This document shows positions 8,602 to 17,526 of a stretch of 64,000 bases of DNA, piece by piece. Under the pieces are notes generated by a model. It did no database searches. It was not told where the DNA came from and was given only the letters and a program-made list of their open reading frames with translations. The stretch spans positions 974,680 to 1,038,679 of the forward strand of contig MKSR01000040.1 in NCBI GenBank assembly GCA_001898145.1. Reading direction: 5' to 3'. The DNA comes from Dyadobacter sp. 50-39 (lineage in GTDB: Bacteria > Bacteroidota > Bacteroidia > Cytophagales > Spirosomataceae). Position numbers and translations under genes: made by a program. Positions within the stretch are counted from its first letter, which is position 1. Every line of letters starts with the position of its first letter.

Positions 8602-11600
8602 CTAGTTGGGGCATCCGACCAGCGTTCTCACCCACTTGTTTGATCCGAAGGTGTTATCAGGATCATTGACCAGTCCGATATCGCTGGCCGGGTTGGTCAA
8701 ATCCCCGGCACCCCAGTTGAACCGGCTTCCGATACGTAGTGTGGTCCCTTTTCTCACGAGCTTGTAGCGGCCCGCGTCTGCACCGGTCATGGCGCTCATA
8801 TCCCACAGCTGATGGTCTCCCGTGGCACTGCCCTGCAAATCCACCGCATCGCCATCGGAACTGCCCTGGCCGGCCACTCCCAGCACGCTGCCGATGCCCG
8901 TACCATTCGTGCTGCCTTTGGAAATGATCTTGAAGTAGGTCGAAGAAGCGGTTACCTGCCAGATCTGGGACGCACTTCCGTCCGCGTCCTTCACTTTCGG
9001 CACGCCATTGTGATTGGACAGGAGCTTGTTGTTGCTTGCTAAGGCAAAAGTATAGCAGGTGGAGGTGCTGGTGGCCTGAACCGTCAGCGTCACAGTGGCC
9101 GTTTTGGAAGTACACCCGCTTTTGGCGACCGCGACCGTGTAGTTGTAGCTGCCCGCAGTGCCTGGCGCGGCGAATGTCGTGGACGAAGCAGTTCCATTGC
9201 TGCCCTGACCCGTCCAGCTGTAAGTAAGGCCGCTACAATCCCCACCCGTGCAGCCGGAAGTGAGCGTTACCTGCTGTCCCGTGTTGGGAGAGGTGGCGCT
9301 GGTGCCGAGGGAGATGTTGAAGTTACAGCCAGGGCAACCTACGGAAGTCATTATCCATTTGTTAGATCCGTATGTATTGTCCGGATCGTTGGCCAGGCCT
9401 ATATCGCTGGCAGGGTTGGTCAAATCACCGGCACCCCAGTTGAACCGGCTTCCGGCCCGCAATGTCGTTCCCTTCCTGACGAGCTTGTAACGGCCCGCGT
9501 CCGACCCGGTCATGGCGTTCACGTCCCACAACTGATGGTCTCCGGTGGTGCTTCCCTGCAAATCCACGGCATTGCCGTCCGAACTGCCCTGCCCGGCTAC
9601 GCCCAGCACGCTGCCGATGCCCGTACCATTCGTGCTGCCTTTGGAAACGATTTTGAAAAAGCCCGACCCCTGGTTGCTCACATCCCAGATCTGCGATGCG
9701 CTTCCGTCCGCATCCTTCACTTTGGGCACGCCATTGTGATTGGACAGGAGCTTGTTATTACTCGCCACCGCAAAAGTGTAACAAGTGGAAGTACCGGTGG
9801 CCTGTACATTCAGCGTGACGGTGGCCGTTTTGGAGGTACATCCGTTCCGGGCGACCGTAACCACGTAGTTATAGCTGCCCGCACTGCCGGGTGCGGCAAA
9901 TGTCGTGGCGGCGGCGGTGCCGTTGCTGCCCTGGCCCGCCCAACTGTAACTAAGACCGTTGCAATCACCTCCGGCACAGCTGGAAGTGAGCGTTACCTGT
10001 TGCCCTGTATTGGGAGTGGTGGAGCTTGCCACAAGGGAAATGTTGAAGTTGCAACCTGTAACGGAGATCAAGCCGGGGCTGGATGGCGCACTTACGGCCG
10101 GATCGTCGGCAATGCCGCTACTCCACCCGCCCTGGTTCGCATAATTGTAATGGAAGCTCTTGACCAGGTTACCGGCGTTGCTGTTTTCCCGTATGTCGGA
10201 GAGGCGGCCGAAACTGTCGTAGTTATACCAGGTGACCTTGCCGCTGGGATCGGTGACAGACTCAATGCCCAGGAGCGGCTTGTACGAGTAAGTCGTGACA
10301 AGCGCCGAAGCGGCGAGCCCATAGATTGCCGAAGAAAGGGTACTGCTCGAATAGGAAGCCGCTTTGCCATCCTGGGAACTGATAGTCGCGTAGGCGGCCC
10401 CTTTCACCTGCGCCATGGGGTACACGCCCGATGCGTCCCACAGGTAGGATGTGGTGATACCGTCACGGCCGAGCGCCTGCCTTACATTCCCGGTGGGACT
10501 GTAACTGTCGTAGCTGATCTCCGCCGTTGTATTGTAGCGGCTGTCTTTGGTGGTCCCGTTAAAATAGGTGAACGATGATTCGGCCAGGGGCGTGGTGACA
10601 TCGAACCGGAATTTCTTATCAGGTACATAATAGGTAATGGACCCGTTTGCATTGGATTTATAGGTATTGAGCGAACTGGCGGTGACCGAAGTGTTTTTAA
10701 GCTGCACCTGTTCGATCGGGAAATTCAGCATCTTTTTGGCTACCATTGAAGCATAGACTCCCGTATTAATATCGGCCGGGTATTTTATTTTGGTCTTGAT
10801 GGTTTCCAGCATACTATTCGTAAAACTAACCTCCGACCGCAGCTTCTGGGAATTGTACTGATACTGCGTGGTCTTCACCAATGTATTGCCCGACTCATAG
10901 GACTTCTCGACTTCCTGTTCGAGGTACACGGGGTAGGTATATACTTCGTAACTGTTGAGCACGGAGAAAATCAGCGGATTATTAATGTAGGCCAGCCCTA
11001 TTTCGAAGCCGAGCTGCGCCAGCCCCTGATCGGCCGTGGTGGCGATATTCAGGACAGGCACATTCTGGCTGAACCGGTTCGGGTCTGTGGCGTAGGTGTA
11101 GTTTACTTCTTTCTTCAGAACATTGGCAGCATCATAAACCTTCATGCTCTCGACCTGGCCGCGTTCAAGCGAAGTGGAAGATCCTTTTCCCAGGTTTCCG
11201 ACGAATCCGATGGTTTCAAAATACCCGGTAATGTTGCTATTGGAGAATCCGACGGAATAGGTGGCGGAATTCCACGTATCGTCCCGGTCGGGATAATACA
11301 TCGGTGACCGCATGGTGTATTCGGTATAGCTCTTGTCGGACAGGAACTCGATCACCTTGCCGTACACAACGGCCGGCTCGCCTTCAATGGAAAGTCCGTT
11401 TACCACACTCCTTCCAAAATACGGGATTCCGGGAATCTTATAGAGGATGCCGCTGCTCAGAAACTCGATCGGGCTCATGCTCCCGGGTACATAGTCGGGG
11501 TTATTGGGATTGAAAGAACTGACATAACGGTACTTTTTGACCACATCACCCAAAGTAACTTTGGACACTCTCAACCCGCCGGCCGTTCTGGGTTCGTTCA

Positions 11601-12990
11601 CCGCTTCAAACTGGCGACCGGTCGGGCGCTGGACGCCTTTATAGGAATAGGTATTCAACTCGTATTCGTAACTCTCCACACCGCCTGTGGGATAAGTAAT
11701 CGAGGTCAGCACTCCGCGCTTCGTGTGATCGAGCGAGGGCATGCGCTGCGCGTAGGTAATGGTGGCATTCAAAAAGTTGTCCCAGTAGGACGATACATTG
11801 CCGGTTCGGTACGTGGTAACCTCGAAGCTCCCGTTATAGAAGCCCCAGTAGTCGGAGCCCAGGTAAGTACCTATGGAAGGAAGACCGCTGCGGCTGTAAT
11901 ATCCGAACGTATACGACCGCCCGTCTACGACCACCGCATCCAGGAAATAATACCGCGTAGCGTTATTCTCGGAATAAGTGAAAGTCGAAGTGCTCACGAC
12001 ATTGCTGTTCGGATCCTTCAACTCGATCTTGCTGATCATCCTTGAATTGCTCGGAGAATCCACGATAGACTGCGAAACCACGGACGAGGTAAACAAAACC
12101 GTTCCGCCATTGAAAGCGATATTGTCGAGTACCACCGGGGAATTCGTGACAATTGCATTATTGGATTCCGACGACGGGATGAAGCGAACAAATGTGCTGG
12201 AATTGGCCTGGTAGTTGAACGTGACGGTCCGGCCGTTTACGGATTTGATTTCGGTGATGTACCATGCGTCGGCCTGGTAGGGCGTAGAGCCGGTTCCTCC
12301 CGAAAGCTCCATGGATCCCACGGAGCCGCCAAACGTAAACTCCGTGCCGTCATTGGCCGTCAACTTGAATGATATCGTATTTCCCTGGCCGGGCCAGACC
12401 ACGGGACTGGCCACATTTATTTTTTCTACCGACACGATATCCTGTGACTGGATTTTAAACTGGCCGTCATAACCCATGATGAAGTACCCCGAATAGCCCA
12501 GGAAGCTGAATGTGAATACATCGGGGGAGTACTCGGTATTGGGAATGAAGTATTTATCCCCGTTTGCGCTCGTACCCACATAGGTATTTACATTATTCTT
12601 GACATAGCTGGGGGTTACTGTATTGGGTGCCAGGCTAAAAAAGCCGTTCAAAGGCGCATTGGGCTTCAATACCTCGTCGCACACGCCGTTTTTCGACCGG
12701 GTTATCGCACCTCCGGCGGAAACCCTCCACCCAACACCTACGCTGCTGTAAGGGTTAATGGGTTTCAATCCTGCCCCGCCTACATAATTCAATGTGACCG
12801 GAATGGTGATCTCGTTCGTTTGAACCTGGGTAAGCGGAATAGAGATGTTGGCCTGCCCGGTGTAGTAAGAAACCGGTTTGAAAACCTCCTGTTTTATACT
12901 TGATATCTCAGGTGTATTGAACGTTTGAGCACAACAATAATCAATGGTTATGATCAGACATAAAACCATGATCGACATTAACCTAGCCAT
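8602..12990 (-). CDS. Large secreted YD-repeat protein with duplicated PKD-like plus ricin-type lectin modules
   Basis: This 1462-aa protein has an N-terminal signal (VLCLIITIDYCCAQ). The first ~970 residues are the RHS-companion type found next to DUF6443 proteins in Bacteroidota: it starts with EISSIKQEVFKPVSYYTGQANIS and GVGWRVSAGGAITR, and ends in YD-type repeats (VTWYNYDSFGRLSDIREN). The C-terminal third is two tandem units of about 241 residues. Each unit contains a PKD/Ig-like domain (NTGQQVTLTS, then SGCTSKTATVTL) and a ricin-type beta-trefoil with DADGSASQIW and GDHQLWD motifs. It lacks an RHS core and a toxin tip. It lies 58 bases upstream of the RHS gene on the same strand. The lectin domains suggest glycan or cell-surface binding. 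The exact role is unknown. Confidence 0.85.
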   Translation of the reverse strand: MARLMSIMVLCLIITIDYCCAQTFNTPEISSIKQEVFKPVSYYTGQANISIPLTQVQTNEITIPVTLNYVGGAGLKPINPYSSVGVGWRVSAGGAITRSKNGVCDEVLKPNAPLNGFFSLAPNTVTPSYVKNNVNTYVGTSANGDKYFIPNTEYSPDVFTFSFLGYSGYFIMGYDGQFKIQSQDIVSVEKINVASPVVWPGQGNTISFKLTANDGTEFTFGGSVGSMELSGGTGSTPYQADAWYITEIKSVNGRTVTFNYQANSSTFVRFIPSSESNNAIVTNSPVVLDNIAFNGGTVLFTSSVVSQSIVDSPSNSRMISKIELKDPNSNVVSTSTFTYSENNATRYYFLDAVVVDGRSYTFGYYSRSGLPSIGTYLGSDYWGFYNGSFEVTTYRTGNVSSYWDNFLNATITYAQRMPSLDHTKRGVLTSITYPTGGVESYEYELNTYSYKGVQRPTGRQFEAVNEPRTAGGLRVSKVTLGDVVKKYRYVSSFNPNNPDYVPGSMSPIEFLSSGILYKIPGIPYFGRSVVNGLSIEGEPAVVYGKVIEFLSDKSYTEYTMRSPMYYPDRDDTWNSATYSVGFSNSNITGYFETIGFVGNLGKGSSTSLERGQVESMKVYDAANVLKKEVNYTYATDPNRFSQNVPVLNIATTADQGLAQLGFEIGLAYINNPLIFSVLNSYEVYTYPVYLEQEVEKSYESGNTLVKTTQYQYNSQKLRSEVSFTNSMLETIKTKIKYPADINTGVYASMVAKKMLNFPIEQVQLKNTSVTASSLNTYKSNANGSITYYVPDKKFRFDVTTPLAESSFTYFNGTTKDSRYNTTAEISYDSYSPTGNVRQALGRDGITTSYLWDASGVYPMAQVKGAAYATISSQDGKAASYSSSTLSSAIYGLAASALVTTYSYKPLLGIESVTDPSGKVTWYNYDSFGRLSDIRENSNAGNLVKSFHYNYANQGGWSSGIADDPAVSAPSSPGLISVTGCNFNISLVASSTTPNTGQQVTLTSSCAGGDCNGLSYSWAGQGSNGTAAATTFAAPGSAGSYNYVVTVARNGCTSKTATVTLNVQATGTSTCYTFAVASNNKLLSNHNGVPKVKDADGSASQIWDVSNQGSGFFKIVSKGSTNGTGIGSVLGVAGQGSSDGNAVDLQGSTTGDHQLWDVNAMTGSDAGRYKLVRKGTTLRAGSRFNWGAGDLTNPASDIGLANDPDNTYGSNKWIMTSVGCPGCNFNISLGTSATSPNTGQQVTLTSGCTGGDCSGLTYSWTGQGSNGTASSTTFAAPGTAGSYNYTVAVAKSGCTSKTATVTLTVQATSTSTCYTFALASNNKLLSNHNGVPKVKDADGSASQIWQVTASSTYFKIISKGSTNGTGIGSVLGVAGQGSSDGDAVDLQGSATGDHQLWDMSAMTGADAGRYKLVRKGTTLRIGSRFNWGAGDLTNPASDIGLVNDPDNTFGSNKWVRTLVGCPN
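8605..10053 (-). repeat. Tandem intragenic duplication of a ~723-bp PKD+ricin unit
   Basis: Two in-frame copies (about 10053-9328 and 9327-8605) are offset by 723 bases. Matching blocks such as those at 8691 and 9414, or 8881 and 9604, are nearly identical at the DNA level, with a single 3-base length difference near the unit start. Confidence 0.9.
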
Positions 12991-13099
12991 AATCAGATAA
13001 TCAGTTAATATTAAAGGTTACGTCGCCCGCTGCGCCGGATGGCTGCGGGTGGGACATTTTATCGGATGGAAAATCCTGAATTGATTGGCCTCCGGAGGA

Positions 13100-15550
13100 T
13101 CATTGTTTTACAATATGAACCACCTTGCAGCAGGCCCCGTTTTCTTCCACACTGAGCACATAGCTGCCTGGCTGTAAATGCTTTGCATCGACAACCGCCT
13201 TGTACATCCGGCCTGCCTTTTTCAAGGCCTGCTCATGCATGACCCTTCCCTGCATATCTATCAGTTTCAACATCCCGGCCTGGTTGTCTGAGGTTAATTC
13301 AATGGTTGCCTTTTCCGCCACCGGATTAGGATACACGACCAGTTTTCCATCCCCGGACGTCACCCTGTCGCCGGCTTGCACGTTTTCAGGCAGAAAACCA
13401 AAGTCGAGGTCATGCATATGGACGCCCGCCGCCCCGGTTTGGAACGCGATCACCGCGTCGTTTCCTACTTTGGTCGCGTCGTTGTCTATTTCTTTGTCTG
13501 TGGAGCGTCCGGCGATCGTCGGCCGGAGTTTTCCGTCATCCAGGCCGATACGGATCTCGTAGGCTGTTGCCGGTTTGAGTCCCCCGGTCAGGTTTTCTTC
13601 ACTGAAAAGGTATGTCCCGTTCGCATCCGTGCGGGTGGTGGCGACTTTTGCCCCTTTCTCATACAAATCCACCGGTACACCGGCAAGTGCGGGCTCTTCG
13701 GGGTCCTGGATGCCATCGCCGTTGGTATCGGACCATACCCGGTTGCCGGCCGCTATCGGAGGCTGGCCGGTGATCAGCGCCAGGCCGCCTACCCCGTTGG
13801 CTTTGCCGAATGTACCCTGCTGGGCATTCCTGTAAAGCAACCAGCCGCGGCTCGTACGGCCATCCGCATTGAAAAACGACTTGATACCGCCCGAATTGAA
13901 CTCCTGGGTCGGCTCATGGGCCGTCATCAGCACCTCGCCGGTTGCCGGCAGGGCCAGCACCCCTCCCGCCCCGGTCTCCTCGTGCACAACCCGCGCATGG
14001 CGGAGCTCGTCGCGGAACATAAAATCGTCCTGAAAGAAAAATTCACCGCCTTGCGGCCCCTGCGTATTGCCCTTTCCCTCACTTGCGAACTCCCCGGCAA
14101 CCGCATTGCCTTCCAGGCTGAACTTCACGTCTTTGCTTCCCGGCCGTCGGGGAAATACGCGCAGGATATCACCCGCTGCGACAGCGGCATAGCTGGCCTG
14201 GCCGCCGGGATCCGGCTGCCCCGTGCCGGACTGATGCCCGAAGCGGTCCATAAAGCCCAATATCATTACCCCATGCTGATCAAACGCAATGGAAGCTAAA
14301 ACCGGCTGCGGCCGCGAGGCGGTAGAGGGCAGCGCACTCTGCAGGGCCTTGCTGAAATCGTCCGTCCAGGGGTTCCAGGTTTTCTGATCGGTACCTTCTA
14401 CGGCAGTGCCGCGGGGATAGTCCAGCGAAGTGGTGAAAACTTCCCGGAATTGCTTCGTGGAAGGATTCAGCGCATATACCACCGCTTTCAGATCGGCTAC
14501 CGATTGCGACTGGAAGGCATCATATACCGCTCCTATATATACGTAGCCGCGGTACGCTTTCACCGCAAAGGGTCGGACAGCGCCCGCCTTGCTTGCCGAC
14601 AAAGGGATTTTGTATCGGGTAACATCCGCGGCAGTCGGCCTTGCGGCGGTGTCGGCGGGAAGTTTGATACCATACAATGTCTGGTCCGACAAATTCATCA
14701 CATACAGAAACTGGCCATCGGCGGAAACGTCGATCCCCCCAAGGCTCAGCCTGCCCACATCGGCCATGAACCGGCCGTCGACATTACTGCTGTCAACTGC
14801 ACGCTTTAACCCTTCATGGTGATCGTCGCCGGTTGGGATACCCAGCTTTTTCAGGTCCAGCCAGTTGGTGGTACGGCGCGTGCGCCAGTCGGTGCGGTAA
14901 ATCCCGCCTGTTCCCAGCGGCCCATAACCGACGTGCCGCTTGGCCAATGCAGCCGAATACAAATGGCCCGTGACCCTGTTGAATGCCACGCCCCACAATG
15001 CCCCTACCTCCCGGGAAGTAGCCAGGCTGATCACGGAAGTGTCTTCCAATGCCAGGGCGGTCAAAGCGGAGAGGCTGTCATTTCCGCTTCCGTTGATGTA
15101 GACGGGAGATGCCAGGTAGGATTTGGGCGAAATATAATGTTCCGACTGGTACACGGCCCAGTTCACTTCCGTGGCGGGGCTCTTCACAAACCGGACGGCG
15201 GGCGTTAAGGCACTGCTTTGCAATGTATTTGATTCATCCTCAAAGACCATTCTCACCGGTTTTCCCTCGGGGACATTGAGCGAATAGCCGCCTGACGCAT
15301 CGCTCCATGTGCGTGCGACGACCTCGTACTTGCCCGCATCGGACAGTCCGAATGCCGTAATCCGCACAGCATGCCCTCGGTTCAGCCCCGCCTGGGCAGC
15401 ATTGGACCGGGTAGCATCCAAAATCCTTCCGCTGATCTGCGCTGTCGAATAATATGGAGATAATATCGAAATAAAGAAAAGACAAAGCCGAAGATGCTTT
15501 TGCACCACCAGCAAGGTAAGAGCTGGCATAACTTTCCTGTTTTGTTCCAT
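13100..15550 (-). CDS. T9SS-sorted surface protein with beta-propeller-like region and SdrD B-like domain
   Basis: From the start chosen at 15550 (MEQNRKVMP) the protein is 816 aa with a hydrophobic signal (LCLFFISILSPYYSTAQ). A longer frame reaches 15601 but its extra 17 residues look unlike a signal peptide start. Domains in order are a carboxypeptidase-regulatory-like fold (QISGRILDATRS), a long beta-propeller-like region (IDVSADGQFLYVMNLSDQTLYGIKLP), an SdrD B-like domain near residues 603-665 (DTNGDGIQDPEEPALAGVPVDLYE), and a type A T9SS sorting domain at the end (YPNPVAEKATIEL to the last residues, KVVHIVKQ). It should be exported across the outer membrane by T9SS and displayed. It sits 109 bases upstream of the YD/ricin gene on the same strand and may be its operon partner. 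The ligand is unknown. Confidence 0.85.
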   Translation of the reverse strand: MEQNRKVMPALTLLVVQKHLRLCLFFISILSPYYSTAQISGRILDATRSNAAQAGLNRGHAVRITAFGLSDAGKYEVVARTWSDASGGYSLNVPEGKPVRMVFEDESNTLQSSALTPAVRFVKSPATEVNWAVYQSEHYISPKSYLASPVYINGSGNDSLSALTALALEDTSVISLATSREVGALWGVAFNRVTGHLYSAALAKRHVGYGPLGTGGIYRTDWRTRRTTNWLDLKKLGIPTGDDHHEGLKRAVDSSNVDGRFMADVGRLSLGGIDVSADGQFLYVMNLSDQTLYGIKLPADTAARPTAADVTRYKIPLSASKAGAVRPFAVKAYRGYVYIGAVYDAFQSQSVADLKAVVYALNPSTKQFREVFTTSLDYPRGTAVEGTDQKTWNPWTDDFSKALQSALPSTASRPQPVLASIAFDQHGVMILGFMDRFGHQSGTGQPDPGGQASYAAVAAGDILRVFPRRPGSKDVKFSLEGNAVAGEFASEGKGNTQGPQGGEFFFQDDFMFRDELRHARVVHEETGAGGVLALPATGEVLMTAHEPTQEFNSGGIKSFFNADGRTSRGWLLYRNAQQGTFGKANGVGGLALITGQPPIAAGNRVWSDTNGDGIQDPEEPALAGVPVDLYEKGAKVATTRTDANGTYLFSEENLTGGLKPATAYEIRIGLDDGKLRPTIAGRSTDKEIDNDATKVGNDAVIAFQTGAAGVHMHDLDFGFLPENVQAGDRVTSGDGKLVVYPNPVAEKATIELTSDNQAGMLKLIDMQGRVMHEQALKKAGRMYKAVVDAKHLQPGSYVLSVEENGACCKVVHIVKQ

Positions 15551-15601
15551 GAAACAAATTTTAATGGGACGGACAAAAATCCACGCGCAGCTACCATGCA
15601 A

Positions 15602-15975
15602 CCGGCACCGCGTTAGTACAGTAAATAAGGCTGTTCGGCAAATCGGTTATTTGCAAAAAAGCTGATTATCAATTCGGAAGACAGGGTCGTAACGATGTCC
15701 GGGCCCGGGAGAATTCACGGACAAGATCGGTTAGCGTGTGAAGCAGGAGCAAAAACGGCGTTTGATAGGAAGGAAAGGTTTTGCATAAAATATGGGGCGG
15801 TAAAGTGTAAATAAACTGCTCCGTTAAACTACGCTTTAAATCCAAATACTTCAATACAAAAAAAATATTTATAGCAACTATTTCGACGAACAATATCTTT
15901 TTTTCGACAAATATGTTCAAAACAAAATGAGGGCCACCGGTCAGGCAGCCCTCACTCTTGTTATACAGTACTCCC
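15602..15975. other. 374-bp intergenic region
   Basis: This is an AT-rich spacer between two - strand genes. It holds a terminator at 15918-15954 for the upstream SusD gene and, by position, the promoter of the 13100-15550 gene. I found no clear TAnnTTTG element and no credible coding frame. An 83-codon open frame at 15669-15920 has low-complexity composition and no recognisable features. Confidence 0.6.
15918..15954 (-). terminator. Rho-independent terminator after the SusD gene (15976-17508)
   Basis: A 7-bp GC-rich stem (15929-15935 with 15948-15954) is followed on the - strand by TTTTGTTTTG. It lies 21 bases beyond the SusD stop and closes the sigma/FecR/SusC/SusD unit. Confidence 0.75.
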
Positions 15976-17508
15976 CTACTTCAACAACCACATCACCCCC
16001 AACGTATTATCGTTTCCGCCAAACTGGCTGGCTACGGCGGCAGACATATTTTCGCCGTTGTAGCTGATCTCGTTGGTGGGGTAGAGCCAGCGAAGCGGGA
16101 ATGCCGTGTTCGGGTTGTTCAGGTTCGTGCTGGTGTTCAGGATAAACTTTGGGTACCCAGTGCGGCGGTTGTCGAACCAGGCCGTAAAATTGACGCAGTG
16201 AAGGAAGTCGGCGATGTACTTCTGGCCGATGATCTGCTCGATTTTCGACTCCGCCGTGCCTGTGAGGGCCACGCCGGCCAGGTATTCGGTAATGTACGCA
16301 TCGGTGATCTTCATATTGTGATGGTATTTCGCATTGTCGGGCGTGTAGTTCGCGACGAACTTCATGGATTGGGTAATGCCGGCATTGTAGTAAGTCGCTG
16401 CCGGTTCCGGGATCCAGCCGCGCACTGCGGCCTCTGCCAGCGTAAACTGCAAGTCCCAGTAGTTGAACAAGCCAACCGGTTCCGCATTGAACAGATCGGC
16501 GTAGCGGTCGTTCAGGTCTGTGAAGTCCTTTGTCGCACGCATGGTTTGCAGGCTGGGAAATGGCGCGGACGGCTCGGCTCCGGGATAGGCATTCCAATCC
16601 GAAACGGCCGTGCCTGCTGCAATCTTTACCGCCGACGGTTTACCAAAATAAAACAACCGACGGTCTTTCATAGCCTTCATGGGATCGAGCAGCGTGCTGG
16701 TGAGCATCGGATAAATCACCGAGGGGTTGGAGCTATTGATATTCACCCAGGGATATTTCTGGCCGTCCTTATCAAGGTAAGCGAGTGCGAAATTGTCGCT
16801 GTAACTGCGCATCAGGGGACGGGCGGCTACGGTTTTGAATTTCTCGATGACTTTCAGGTCGGTGTCGGCCGTCTTCGCTGAAAGCGTAATCAGCACATAC
16901 AGCTGGAAGCTGTTCGAGAGCCGCTGCCATTTGTCAACACTGCCGTTGTAGATCGGGTCACCGCCGAAATCCGCACCTTTGGCGAAAAGGTCGTTAGCCT
17001 GGTCGAGTTCGGCAAGAATGCCTGCAAAAACCTGCTTTTGGGTGTCGTACTTCGGCTTGATAATGCCTTCCGACTCGCCTTTGATCGCCTCGCTGTACGG
17101 GATGTCGCCCATTTGCAGGGTAGTAAGGAAAAACTGCCAGGCGCTGATAAAATGTCCGAGGGCGGTGTACGCGTTTTTCAGCTCAGGCGTCTCGGCCTGG
17201 TTGATCATCGGCGTGATGTTTTTCAAAAGTTCGAGCCGGCTGAAACTTCCGCGCTGAATGCGGTTGTACTGAAATGACTCCTGCCCTTCCTGCCAGGTAA
17301 TGTACTTGCCGAGAATGAACGGCTGCATAAAGCTCTTCTGGGTAGCAATAGGCCCTCGGGTAATGCCCAGAATGAGGTTGCTCGCCTGCATGGCCGAAGT
17401 CACCTTCGTCGTCGCATTCGGGTTGGTGTTAATCTCATCGAAATCAGTGCAGCCGATGCCGGTCAGCATCAATGCAGGAAGCATTATTTTGATAATCGTA
17501 CTTTTCAT
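15976..17508 (-). CDS. SusD/RagB family lipoprotein (SusD-like type 2)
   Basis: The protein is 510 aa with a lipoprotein signal ending at Cys20 (LTGIGC) and the mature start TDFDEINTNPNATTK. That start marks the SusD-like_2 subgroup rather than classical SusD. Other subgroup hallmarks are LQMGDIPYSEAIKGE, the FTLAEAAVRGW helix and the FNYWDLQ segment. It binds nutrient at the cell surface with the SusC encoded 18 bases upstream. A terminator follows. SusD-like_2 proteins often accompany receptors for diverse glycans or peptides, and no degradative enzyme is encoded in this operon, so the substrate is open. Confidence 0.93.
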   Translation of the reverse strand: MKSTIIKIMLPALMLTGIGCTDFDEINTNPNATTKVTSAMQASNLILGITRGPIATQKSFMQPFILGKYITWQEGQESFQYNRIQRGSFSRLELLKNITPMINQAETPELKNAYTALGHFISAWQFFLTTLQMGDIPYSEAIKGESEGIIKPKYDTQKQVFAGILAELDQANDLFAKGADFGGDPIYNGSVDKWQRLSNSFQLYVLITLSAKTADTDLKVIEKFKTVAARPLMRSYSDNFALAYLDKDGQKYPWVNINSSNPSVIYPMLTSTLLDPMKAMKDRRLFYFGKPSAVKIAAGTAVSDWNAYPGAEPSAPFPSLQTMRATKDFTDLNDRYADLFNAEPVGLFNYWDLQFTLAEAAVRGWIPEPAATYYNAGITQSMKFVANYTPDNAKYHHNMKITDAYITEYLAGVALTGTAESKIEQIIGQKYIADFLHCVNFTAWFDNRRTGYPKFILNTSTNLNNPNTAFPLRWLYPTNEISYNGENMSAAVASQFGGNDNTLGVMWLLK

Positions 17509-17526
17509 GATGTCTTTCTTGGTTGA

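Noticed and set aside
13371-14299. 307-codon + strand frame in the T9SS protein region
   Set aside because: Antisense shadow of the SdrD-like gene; no start context and no domain.
15699-15710. CCGGGCCCGG palindrome resembling the core of the hairpin at 4020-4059
   Set aside because: A short GC-rich palindrome expected by chance in this sequence; no other shared flanks, so no repeat family is claimed.
15669-15920. 83-codon - strand frame in the 15602-15975 spacer
   Set aside because: Low-complexity AT-rich composition, no motif, no partner, and it lies beyond the terminator of the upstream operon.
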